Shown here piece after piece: positions 1 to 6,104 of a stretch of 6,646 nucleotides of DNA. Each line of letters starts with the position of its first letter. Within the stretch, counting starts at the first letter, position 1. Origin of the DNA: an uncultured Clostridia bacterium (lineage in GTDB: Bacteria > Bacillota > Clostridia > Christensenellales > Aristaeellaceae); assembly GCA_904420265.1 (NCBI GenBank), contig CAJFUU010000247.1, positions 1 to 6,646 of the forward strand, given 5' to 3'. Below the pieces are notes generated by a model. The model made no database searches. It was given only the letters and a program-made list of their open reading frames with translations, and was not told the DNA's origin. The position numbers were made by a program, and so were the translations under genes.

Positions 1-13
1 AACGAGCCTTCTC

Positions 14-27
14 CAAACTTATGTTTG
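14..27. promoter_or_regulatory. Possible LexA (SOS) box, weak
   Basis: CAAAC-TTAT-GTTTG is a perfect inverted repeat with 5-base arms and a 4-base centre. It matches the Bacillus subtilis LexA operator consensus CGAACRNRYGTTYG at 12 of 14 positions; the second base of the left arm (A for G) is one of the mismatches. It sits in the gene-free left end of the window, so any controlled gene would lie beyond the left edge. A chance palindrome is quite possible. Confidence 0.22.
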
Positions 28-137
28 ATTGTTTGCTTGATCCGAATATGATCCTTCGGGTGCTCTCTCAAAATTGATTTCCGTGGGTTATGGTAAGCAA
101 ACCGGCGAAATTCCCGCTTTTCCGGAAATGGCCTTTT

Positions 138-857
138 CTACACTTCCACAATATACTCCCTGAACACTTCAGCGATAAAATCCGCCTCTTTGGGCGCATA
201 GCGCGGAGAAATGGCCAGGCTCGCCAGCGCGTAAGGGGCTTCGGCGCGAAACTGCCGCCAGTCCGCATAGGCCTTATAGGGAATCTCCGGCTCGCGAAAG
301 TCGTATCGAGGCATCAGGCGGGAAAGCGTCGAGCACAGGCGCAGGGCGCGGGGATTTTCCGCGCCGCCCACGGCGATGCGCGCGGGCATGTCCGGCCGCG
401 AGCGCGGAGCGCGCACGTTTTCCAGGGACGACACATAGCGCATGGCCAGCGCGAACAGGAGGTAATTGGCCTCGTCCAGCTTCTGCTCGCTCCGGTAGCG
501 GGCGATGTCCCCGCGCTTTTCCGGCGGCAGCACCAGCACGGTTTCCAACACATAGGCCGGGCCGGGCCTGCCGACGCCCAGGTCGGAATGCGCATCCACA
601 TGGGTCACGTGAAACGGCGCTTGCAGTTTGCCCGCCTCCACCCATTCTTTCCACAGCCAGAGCGCCCCATCGTGCGTTTCAAACACGCGCCCTGGCAGGG
701 GCTTTTTGCGCGAAAGGCCGCAGTTTTCCTCCAGAAAGGCGCGCACATCCTTTTCGTCCCACGGCCGCGCTTCACCGGCAGACGGCCTTTCCCCCGACGC
801 GGCCAGTTCGCATACATCGGAAAGGAAAAAATCCATGTCCAAATCGAGAACGCGCAC
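138..857 (-). CDS. UPF0489 family protein, function unknown
   Basis: A 239-residue soluble protein with no signal peptide or membrane segment. I recognise the UPF0489 (C5orf22-like) pattern, though from memory only. The N-terminus has LDLDMDFF (residues 4-11), the middle has HVDAHSD (86-92) preceded by ETHD (60-63), and the C-terminus has ISPRYAPKEAD. The DxD and DAHxD motifs resemble the metal-binding loops of arginase/deacetylase-like folds, so a metal-dependent hydrolase is an inference; no substrate is known to me. The start is taken as GTG at 855-857 because AAGGA lies 9 bases upstream. A TTG at 876-878 would add 7 residues but has no ribosome binding site. It begins 2 bases after the pgsA stop, so it is almost certainly co-transcribed with pgsA and probably translationally coupled. 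It stops with TAG at 138-140, and no convincing terminator follows. Confidence 0.78.
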   Translation of the reverse strand: MRVLDLDMDFFLSDVCELAASGERPSAGEARPWDEKDVRAFLEENCGLSRKKPLPGRVFETHDGALWLWKEWVEAGKLQAPFHVTHVDAHSDLGVGRPGPAYVLETVLVLPPEKRGDIARYRSEQKLDEANYLLFALAMRYVSSLENVRAPRSRPDMPARIAVGGAENPRALRLCSTLSRLMPRYDFREPEIPYKAYADWRQFRAEAPYALASLAISPRYAPKEADFIAEVFREYIVEV

Positions 858-859
858 GG

Positions 860-1414
860 TTACCTGTCCTTCAAACAATCGCGGTTGCGAACGATGTAGT
901 CCACGCAGCTGACGAGGGAAAAGAACGTGGATATGTACATCACCACATCGGCAAACACCTTGCCGCCCTGTCCCAGCAGCGGCTCGCCGGAAACGGGGGA
1001 GAGCAGCAATAGCAAAAGCACCGCCGCCATCTGGGTGACGGTTTTGATTTTGCCCAGCGGCCCGGCGGCGATAACGCGCCCAGCGTCCGCTGCCACCAGG
1101 CGGAAGCCGGAAATGACGAACTCCCGCCCCAGCACGATGATGCAGGCCCAGGAGGGCATGCGCCCCTGCCCCACCAGCACCACGAACGCCGACATCACCA
1201 GCAGCTTATCGGCAATGGGGTCCATGAACTTGCCGAAATTTGTGACGAGGTTGCGCTTGCGGGCGATATGGCCGTCCAGGTAATCGGTAAAACTCGCCAA
1301 CGCGAACACGGCGGCGGCGCAAATCTGCGCCCAGAGGGGCGTTTGCAGCGCCAGTACGACGAACACGGGGATCATGCAAGCCCGCAAAATGGTCAGCTTA
1401 TTCGGAAGATTCAT
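860..1414 (-). CDS. pgsA: CDP-diacylglycerol--glycerol-3-phosphate 3-phosphatidyltransferase
   Basis: A 184-residue integral membrane enzyme that joins CDP-diacylglycerol and glycerol-3-phosphate to make phosphatidylglycerophosphate, the committed step to phosphatidylglycerol and cardiolipin. The complete CDP-alcohol phosphotransferase signature is present: D44, D47-G48, A51-R52, G61, D65 and D69, within DYLDGHIARKR and GKFMDPIADK. The N-terminal MNLPNKLTILR is typical of PgsA. Hydrophobic segments surround the signature (about 13-40, 72-90, 90-108) and a leucine-rich one lies near 125-140. The length is normal for bacterial PgsA. The ATG at 1412-1414 is preceded by GGGGAGGT at a good distance. 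The open frame continues upstream to 1654, but that part shows no PgsA similarity and is not included. The gene lies downstream of rimO across a 364-base gap and directly ahead of the UPF0489 gene. It may be reached by read-through from ftsK-rimO, by its own weak promoter, or both. Confidence 0.96.
   Translation of the reverse strand: MNLPNKLTILRACMIPVFVVLALQTPLWAQICAAAVFALASFTDYLDGHIARKRNLVTNFGKFMDPIADKLLVMSAFVVLVGQGRMPSWACIIVLGREFVISGFRLVAADAGRVIAAGPLGKIKTVTQMAAVLLLLLLSPVSGEPLLGQGGKVFADVVMYISTFFSLVSCVDYIVRNRDCLKDR
867..871 (-). promoter_or_regulatory. Ribosome binding site setting the GTG start of the UPF0489 gene
   Basis: AAGGA on the minus strand lies inside the last codons of pgsA, 9 bases before the GTG at 855-857. 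The alternative TTG at 876-878 lies upstream of this site and has no purine-rich sequence of its own, so the GTG is preferred. Confidence 0.65.
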
Positions 1415-1448
1415 GGAAATACCTCCCCGAAAATCGTAAATCTGCACG

Positions 1449-1486
1449 GATGCGCCCGCGGCGGGGTATTCTCCCCCGGGCGCATC
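1449..1486. repeat. Strong GC-rich hairpin in the pgsA leader
   Basis: The 10-base arm GATGCGCCCG (1449-1458) is exactly complementary to CGGGCGCATC (1477-1486). Inside the loop, GGGG (1463-1466) can pair with CCCC (1473-1476), giving a two-tier stem. It lies 35 bases upstream of the pgsA start and just before the GGGGAGG ribosome binding site on the transcribed strand. No T-run follows, so it is not a standard terminator. It may stabilise mRNA, pause transcription or influence pgsA translation. Confidence 0.6.
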
Positions 1487-1503
1487 GCGCCTGAAACCGG
1501 ATG

Positions 1504-1532
1504 TTTTTACCCTCCGGCTCAAAACTTCGCAA
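1504..1532 (-). promoter_or_regulatory. Possible weak pgsA promoter
   Basis: On the minus strand, TTGCGA (1527-1532, 4 of 6 matches to the -35 consensus) and TAAAAA (1504-1509, 4 of 6 matches to -10) are separated by 17 bases. Transcription would start near 1497 and the leader would contain the strong hairpin at 1449-1486. Both hexamers are weak, so this is only a candidate. Confidence 0.25.
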
Positions 1533-1778
1533 AAAGCATTCCGCCGCCCGTCCCTTCGCGCCGCGCTCGCAACGGATACGAGGGCGCTTTCAAAGGGGCT
1601 CTTCGTTCCGAGGCAATTTGGCGGAAATGACGGAACCGCATTGACCAAAACCAAGCCCTGTCAGGGCGGAAAACGCGCCCATTGAAGTCCTTTTTCAAAG
1701 CGGAAACCCTGGTGAGCGCGGACGGCGCTCCGCCGCGGTTTGACAACGCCCTGTCCGTCCCCCGGGCCGCTTCGCCGC

Positions 1779-3092
1779 TCAGGAAATTCTTTCTCCGAAC
1801 AGGTCGTAGGCATCCGCTCCGGTAATCCTGACGTTGACATATTTGCCGGGGGCGACTTCCCCATCCGCGCGGAAGCGAATCACGCCGTCGCTCTCCGGCG
1901 CTTCGCGCATGGAACGTCCCACATACATGCCGTCCTCCACACCCTCGCAGAGCACCTCGCAAACTTCGCCGATGCGCTCCGTATTTTTCTCCAGGGAAAT
2001 TCCCTGCTGGAGGGTCATAAGTTCGTCCAGGCGGCGCTGTTTTACGGATTCGTCAATCTGATCCGGCATTTCCGCGCCGGGAGTTCCCTCCTCGGGCGAA
2101 TAGGTAAAGGCCCCGAGCCGGTCAAAACGCGCCTCTTTTACAAACTGCAAAAGTTCCTGGAAGGCCTCTTCCGTCTCGCCGGGGAAGCCGACAATCATGG
2201 TGGTGCGCGTGGTCAGGCCGCGCTCGCGGCAGGCGGCGATGCGGCTCTTGATCCACTCCGGAGAGCCGCGCCGGTTCATGCGCTTGAGCAGGGGGCCGTT
2301 GATGTGCTGCAAGGGCAAATCCACATACGGGGCCACCTTGGGAAGCGCGGCAATGGCGTCCAGCAGGCGGTCGTCGGTGGTATCCGGATAGCAATAGAGC
2401 ACGCGCACCCAGCGCACGCCTTCAATATCGCTCACGGCCTTGAGAAGTTCCGGCAACAGCAGCTTGCCCTCCGGGAAGTCGTTTCCGTAGCGGGAGGTAT
2501 CCTGGGCGATCAAGGTAATTTCCGTCACCCCGCGCGCCGCCAGTTCCCGGCATTCCTCCACGATACCCGCAAACGGCCGGGAATGATACGGCCCGCGAAT
2601 CAGGGGAATGGCGCAATAGCTGCAGCGGTTGTCGCAACCATCGGAAATTTTCACATAGGCGGAATATGCCGGGGTGGTAAGCACGCGCTTGGATTTGAAA
2701 AAGCGCTCGCCGTCGCACACATAGCGGGGCCTTGCGCCGGCCTCGGCCTCCCGCATCATTTCCAGCAGGCGCGTATAATCCGCCACGCCCATAAAGCCGT
2801 CCACCTCGGGCATCTCCCGGTAAAGGTCGTCTATGTAGCGCTGCGCCAGGCAGCCGGTGACGAACAGCTTTTCAAGTTTTCCCGTCTCCTTATAGCGCGC
2901 CATTTCCAAAATGGCTTCGATGGATTCCTCCTTGGCCGGCTCGATAAAGCCGCAGGTATTGACGAAGATGATTTCCGCCTCGGCGGGGTCGGAAACGATT
3001 TCATATCCCGCCTCGCGCAACGTGCCCAAAATCACTTCGCTGTCCACGCGGTTTTTGGCGCAGCCCAACGAAACCATGCCCACTTTTTTCAT
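1779..3092 (-). CDS. rimO: Ribosomal protein S12 methylthiotransferase RimO
   Basis: A 437-residue radical SAM enzyme that adds a methylthio group to the conserved aspartate of ribosomal protein S12, in the cytoplasm. The N-terminal UPF0004 domain (about 1-105) starts VSLGCAKNRVDSE and carries the three cysteines C11, C47 (VNTCGFI) and C81 (VTGCLAQRY) that hold the auxiliary 4Fe-4S cluster. The radical SAM domain follows with CDNRCSYC, its cysteines at 153, 157 and 160 for the SAM-binding cluster. QDTSRYG and the LPLQHI segment are further family motifs. The C-terminal 65 residues or so form the TRAM domain. GCAKNRVDSE together with QDTSRYG favours RimO over the tRNA enzyme MiaB and the MtaB type. 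The ATG at 3090-3092 overlaps the ftsK stop codon (ATGA), and a purine-rich GAGGGAGAGGAA lies just upstream inside ftsK. This indicates co-transcription and translational coupling with ftsK. Length and motifs are complete. Confidence 0.97.
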   Translation of the reverse strand: MKKVGMVSLGCAKNRVDSEVILGTLREAGYEIVSDPAEAEIIFVNTCGFIEPAKEESIEAILEMARYKETGKLEKLFVTGCLAQRYIDDLYREMPEVDGFMGVADYTRLLEMMREAEAGARPRYVCDGERFFKSKRVLTTPAYSAYVKISDGCDNRCSYCAIPLIRGPYHSRPFAGIVEECRELAARGVTEITLIAQDTSRYGNDFPEGKLLLPELLKAVSDIEGVRWVRVLYCYPDTTDDRLLDAIAALPKVAPYVDLPLQHINGPLLKRMNRRGSPEWIKSRIAACRERGLTTRTTMIVGFPGETEEAFQELLQFVKEARFDRLGAFTYSPEEGTPGAEMPDQIDESVKQRRLDELMTLQQGISLEKNTERIGEVCEVLCEGVEDGMYVGRSMREAPESDGVIRFRADGEVAPGKYVNVRITGADAYDLFGERIS

Positions 3093-5821
3093 TGTTCCTC
3101 TCCCTCGTCAAACATCTGCTGGAATTGCTCGCGGGTAATCAGCACCGAACGCGGCTTGGCGCCGTCCGCCTCGGAAACGATGCCCCGCTGGGCCATGTCG
3201 TCAATCAAGCGTCCGGCGCGGGCATAGCCCACGCGCATGCGCCTTTGCAACATGGAAATGCTGGCCTGTCCGGCCTCGATGACGATTTCCACCGCCTCCG
3301 GAAGCCTCGGGTCGTATTCCTCGGCGGCCTCTTCCTTTTCTGCGTCGGACATGACCGACTGGTTGATTTTCTCCACTACGTCCTCGTCGTAGGTCGTCTC
3401 ATGGCGCTGCTTGATGTATTCGGTAACGGCGTGCACCTCCTGGTCGCTCACCCAGGCGCCCTGCACGCGCATGGGCTTGTTGATGCCCGAGGGCACAAAC
3501 AGCATATCGCCGTTGCCAAGCAGCTTTTCCGCGCCGCCGTGGTCGATCATGGTGCGGCTGTCCACTTGCGAAGCCACGGAAAAGGCGATGCGGGTGGGGA
3601 TATTGGCCTTGATGATGCCGGTAATGACGTTCACCGACGGCCGCTGCGTGGCGATGACCAAATGCATGCCTGCCGCGCGGGCGAGCTGCGCCAGGCGGCA
3701 AATGCTGTCCTCCACCTCGCCGGGGGCGACCATCATCAGGTCGGCCAGCTCGTCGATGATAATGACGATTTGCGGCATGGGCTTTTCGTCCTCTTTCAGA
3801 GCCTTGTTGAAACCCTTGATGTCGCGCACGCCGCGGTCGGCGAACTTCTTGTAGCGCGAGGACATCTCCGCCACGGCCCAATCCAGGGCGCTGGCGGCCT
3901 TCTTGGGGTCTGTCACCACCGGGGCGATCAGGTGGGGAATGCCGTTGTAAACGGAAAGTTCCACCACCTTGGGGTCGATGAGTATGAGCTTTACCTCGTC
4001 CGGCGTGGCCCGGTAGAGGATGGAGACGATGATGGCGTTGATGCACACGCTCTTGCCCGAACCGGTCTGGCCGGCGATGAGCACGTGCGGCATCTTGGCG
4101 ATGTCGGCGACGATATAGCGGCCGGAGTTGTCCTTGCCCAAGCCCACGGCCAGGCGAGAGGGATGGCGGCGGGCCTCGGAACTTTCCAATACGTCGCGCA
4201 GGGAGACGGTTTCCACCTTGTCGTTGGGCACTTCCACGCCCACGGCGGCCTTGCCGGGGATGGGCGCCTCGATGCGCACGCGCTCGGCAGCGAGGTTCAA
4301 GGCAATGTCGTCGGAAAGCGAGGTAATGCGGCTCACCTTCACGCCCGGCGCGGGCTGCAGTTCAAAGCGCGTCACCGCCGGGCCGTGGGCGATGCCGGTC
4401 AGGCGCGTCTCGATGCCGAAGGAGCGCAGCGTGTCGCCCAAAAGCTGCGCCTTTTCCATGTCGCTCTGGTCGCTTTCGTGGCGGTCGGGAGCGCTGCCGT
4501 GGGCAAGCAGGTCGATGGGCGGATAGGCGTAGGCCTCCTCGTCGTCCTCCTCTAGCGCGGGAGCGCCCTTCTTGAATTTGGGCAGAGGCTTTTTGCCCGC
4601 CGGCGGCACGTCGAAGGGGGCCTCGTCGTCCGGCAGTTCGTATTCGTCCGGCTCGATGGTCAGATCTTCGGCAAAGGTAGTCTGTTCGGTGACTTCTTCT
4701 TTTGCCGGATGCGCCCAGACGTCCTTCTCCGCCTCCTGCGCTTCGGCCTTGACCGGCTTTTCCGCCTTTTTGCCGTGCGCCGCCGGCACTGCGCCGCCTA
4801 CGCGCACCACGGGGCCGAAGGCGTCCTCGCCCGCGGGGGCGGAACCGTCTTCCACCGTCTCGTTGTAGATGCGCGGCGCGGTCTTGACGCGCTTCTTCGG
4901 CCGCGGCGCGGGGGCTTCCTCCGCCGCGGCGTCGGCCCCGGCCGTCTGGCGGCGGGAGCGCGCCTCCATGGGCGAAACCGGCGCGTCCGTGCGGGCGCGG
5001 CGGCGCGGCGCGGCTTCCGCCGGGGCTTCCACGCCGGCGCGCGGATGGCGGCGCGGCGCGTCCATGGGCGAAGCCGGTTCGTCGGCGGCGCGGCGGCGCG
5101 CTTCCACCGGCGTCTCCGGGGCGTGCGGACGCGCGCGGCGCGGCGTTTGCGGGATCATCTCCTCCGCGCGCAGCATCGTGCGGCGGTCGAGTTCAAAATT
5201 CCTGTCGGCATCCTCTTCGCGGCGGCGGCGTTCCTCCTCCTGCCGGGCGATGCGGCCGTCCTCCAGACGGACGCGGACAAAGCGCACCCACCTGCCCAGA
5301 TAGCCGTTGAGGGCCAGGCAGCCCAGCAGCAGCAGAAGCAGGGCGAAAAAGCCCAGCCACTTGCCCAGATGCATGTAGGCAAAGCCGCCCAGCAGCGCGC
5401 CCAACGCGCCGCCGCCCACGCCGAAGTCATAGGACTTCTTGAGAAAATCGCCGTAGCCGAGGGCGGCCTGCACGTGATAGCCGTTTTCGTTGACATAGTC
5501 CGCCCAGAACATGTGCAGGGCGGCGTAGAACAAAAGCACGATCAGCACGTCCGCCAGCGCGTGCAAAACACCGAGGCGCTTGCCGCGCGCCGCCCCGGCA
5601 AAGGAGATGCCGAACCAGACAAACGCCAGCGGCAGAACAAAGCGCAGATCGCCGCCCAGGCCGCGCAGCGCGCCGGAAAGACCGGAAAGCTGCGGCACGC
5701 TCCCGGCAAAGATGAACACCAGCAAACACAACAGCGCCAGCGCGAAGCACACGCCGGCGGCAACCGCCATGTACGGCCCTTTCGACCTTTTTTCGACAAC
5801 AGCAGGCTTCTTTTTTGCCAT
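3089..5821 (-). CDS. ftsK: DNA translocase FtsK/SpoIIIE
   Basis: A 910-residue septum-anchored ATPase that pumps chromosomal DNA during division, and during sporulation if the host sporulates. The N-terminal part (about 17-178) contains four or five hydrophobic segments (17-40, 60-78, 88-105, 135-155, 157-175). A long linker (about 185-455) rich in Ala, Arg, Pro and Glu follows. The motor has Walker A GQTGSGKS at 584-591, Walker B IVIIIDEL with D690-E691, and the ATQRPSVNVITG and HGGAEKLLGNGDML motifs. A winged-helix gamma domain (about 841-905) contains QASISMLQRRMRVGYARAGRLI, the module that reads oriented octamers on the chromosome. The ATG at 5819-5821 has GGAGG six bases upstream. A GTG at 5849-5851 could add 10 residues but fits less well. 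It is the first gene of the minus-strand cluster and overlaps rimO by 4 bases. The linker is much longer than in B. subtilis SpoIIIE and is closer to FtsK-type linkers. Confidence 0.97.
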   Translation of the reverse strand: MAKKKPAVVEKRSKGPYMAVAAGVCFALALLCLLVFIFAGSVPQLSGLSGALRGLGGDLRFVLPLAFVWFGISFAGAARGKRLGVLHALADVLIVLLFYAALHMFWADYVNENGYHVQAALGYGDFLKKSYDFGVGGGALGALLGGFAYMHLGKWLGFFALLLLLLGCLALNGYLGRWVRFVRVRLEDGRIARQEEERRRREEDADRNFELDRRTMLRAEEMIPQTPRRARPHAPETPVEARRRAADEPASPMDAPRRHPRAGVEAPAEAAPRRRARTDAPVSPMEARSRRQTAGADAAAEEAPAPRPKKRVKTAPRIYNETVEDGSAPAGEDAFGPVVRVGGAVPAAHGKKAEKPVKAEAQEAEKDVWAHPAKEEVTEQTTFAEDLTIEPDEYELPDDEAPFDVPPAGKKPLPKFKKGAPALEEDDEEAYAYPPIDLLAHGSAPDRHESDQSDMEKAQLLGDTLRSFGIETRLTGIAHGPAVTRFELQPAPGVKVSRITSLSDDIALNLAAERVRIEAPIPGKAAVGVEVPNDKVETVSLRDVLESSEARRHPSRLAVGLGKDNSGRYIVADIAKMPHVLIAGQTGSGKSVCINAIIVSILYRATPDEVKLILIDPKVVELSVYNGIPHLIAPVVTDPKKAASALDWAVAEMSSRYKKFADRGVRDIKGFNKALKEDEKPMPQIVIIIDELADLMMVAPGEVEDSICRLAQLARAAGMHLVIATQRPSVNVITGIIKANIPTRIAFSVASQVDSRTMIDHGGAEKLLGNGDMLFVPSGINKPMRVQGAWVSDQEVHAVTEYIKQRHETTYDEDVVEKINQSVMSDAEKEEAAEEYDPRLPEAVEIVIEAGQASISMLQRRMRVGYARAGRLIDDMAQRGIVSEADGAKPRSVLITREQFQQMFDEGEEQ
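4892..5083 (-). repeat. Diverged 32-residue tandem repeat in the FtsK linker
   Basis: Residues 247-278 and 279-310 align without gaps over 32 positions with 15 identities, including SPMD/SPME, AG and EAAP/EEAP. At DNA level, TCCATGGGCGAA recurs exactly 96 bases apart (4965 and 5061). The surrounding stretch from about 4900 to 5160 is extremely GC-rich. This looks like an old in-frame tandem duplication in a disordered linker. Confidence 0.6.
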
Positions 5822-5888
5822 GATTTCCCTCCAAAGCCGCCGCCCGCCCACCTCGCGGGGCCAAAATGGGCATTGCGGCGCATCCTAT

Positions 5889-5917
5889 ATTATACAGGCC
5901 GAACGTAAGCATTGCAA
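5889..5917 (-). promoter_or_regulatory. ftsK promoter (sigma-A type)
   Basis: On the minus strand, a perfect -10 TATAAT (5889-5894) lies 17 bases downstream of TTGCAA (5912-5917, 4 of 6 matches to -35). Transcription would start near 5882, giving a leader of about 60 bases before the ftsK ATG. DnaA-box cluster 1 begins 43 bases beyond the -35 element, so DnaA bound there could affect this promoter. Confidence 0.7.
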
Positions 5918-5948
5918 CCAAATCGGGCCGCGCGGAAAAAGCGTTGAA

Positions 5949-6001
5949 TTCTCGTCATATTGTCAACACATTTTCCACCGCCTTTCCACTGTTTGTCAAC
6001 A
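5949..6001 (+). promoter_or_regulatory. DnaA-box cluster 1, 11-base phased
   Basis: Four 9-mers in one orientation start at 5960 (TTGTCAACA), 5971 (TTTTCCACC), 5982 (CTTTCCACT) and 5993 (TTGTCAACA), each separated by exactly 2 bases. Against TTWTNCACA they have one or two mismatches, so they look like moderate or low-affinity sites; the first and last are identical. A still weaker 9-mer in the same register, TTCTCGTCA, starts at 5949. The 11-base spacing puts all sites on one helix face, as expected for a DnaA filament. The cluster lies between the ftsK and dnaA promoters and ends 20 bases before the dnaA -35. Confidence 0.68.
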
Positions 6002-6020
6002 AGAAAATTTTCATCGCGTC

Positions 6021-6050
6021 TTGAATGTCAGTCGCGGTATATGCTATAAT
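6021..6050 (+). promoter_or_regulatory. dnaA promoter (extended -10)
   Basis: The -10 is a perfect TATAAT (6045-6050) with the extension TGC directly in front (TGCTATAAT). TTGAAT (6021-6026) is a weak -35 at 18 bases. Transcription would start near 6057, leaving a leader of about 77 bases that contains DnaA-box cluster 2. This arrangement predicts repression by DnaA of its own gene. Confidence 0.72.
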
Positions 6051-6062
6051 GTATTCAGTTCA

Positions 6063-6104
6063 AAATCGTCATTGTTTCCACAGTTGTGTAGAAATTGTGG
6101 AAAA
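6063..6104. promoter_or_regulatory. DnaA-box cluster 2 in the dnaA leader, 11-base phased
   Basis: Boxes start at 6074 (plus strand, GTTTCCACA, one mismatch to TTWTNCACA), 6085 (minus strand, TTCTACACA, one mismatch) and 6096 (minus strand, TTTTCCACA, full match). All are spaced by exactly 11 bases. A weak 9-mer in the same register, AAATCGTCA, starts at 6063. The cluster lies downstream of the predicted dnaA transcription start, suited to autoregulation. The offset from cluster 1 (81 bases between the starts at 5993 and 6074) is not a multiple of 11, so the two clusters are separate units. Confidence 0.75.

Larger units (their letters stand above)
1415..1778. other. 364-base gap between rimO and pgsA, no gene seen
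   Basis: No open frame here has a ribosome binding site and a recognisable protein. The frame continuous with pgsA (up to 1654) and another minus-strand frame (1519-1962, overlapping the end of rimO) encode arginine-rich, low-complexity peptides typical of non-coding GC-rich DNA. The stretch holds several inverted repeats: a strong one at 1449-1486, CCGGA/TCCGG at 1497-1501 and 1513-1517, GCCC-TGTCA-GGGC at 1655-1667, and GAGCGC-GGACG-GCGCTC at 1714-1730. The 8-mer GCCCTGTC occurs twice (1655-1662 and 1748-1755). None of the hairpins is followed by a run of T on the transcribed strand, so I see no standard terminator after rimO. A structured leader, a degenerate dispersed repeat or decayed coding sequence are all possible. 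Confidence 0.6.

Noticed and set aside
42..59. Hairpin CCGAA/TTCGG as a terminator for the minus-strand cluster
   Set aside because: The stem is only five pairs with an 8-base loop and no T-run follows on either strand.
102..124. CCGG-flanked inverted repeat after the UPF0489 stop as a terminator
   Set aside because: Pairing is broken and no T-run follows on the minus strand.
90..899. A 269-residue plus-strand open frame opposite the UPF0489 gene
   Set aside because: The minus-strand frame has family motifs and an operon position, while this one has arginine- and histidine-rich sequence without motifs.
1415..1654. N-terminal extension of pgsA by 80 residues
   Set aside because: The extension has no PgsA likeness, and the ATG at 1412-1414 has a strong GGGGAGG site and the usual MNLPNKLT start.
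1740..3227. A 495-residue open frame on the plus strand, opposite rimO
   Set aside because: It mirrors a well-supported RimO on the other strand. The translation is rich in His, Ala, Gly and Arg with no recognisable domain, as expected for antisense frames in GC-rich genes.
3092..4555. A 487-residue plus-strand open frame opposite the FtsK motor domain
   Set aside because: It is antisense to the conserved ATPase and shows His- and Gly-rich sequence without motifs or a convincing ribosome binding site.
5822..5851. GTG start adding 10 residues to FtsK
   Set aside because: The downstream ATG at 5819-5821 is preceded by GGAGG at six bases and begins the typical basic MAKKK N-terminus. In the GTG version the GGAGG would be wasted inside the gene.
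4709..5908. A 399-residue plus-strand open frame opposite the FtsK linker and membrane domain
   Set aside because: It is composed mostly of Arg, Ala and Gln and is the mirror of the GC-rich linker. It would also run through the ftsK promoter.
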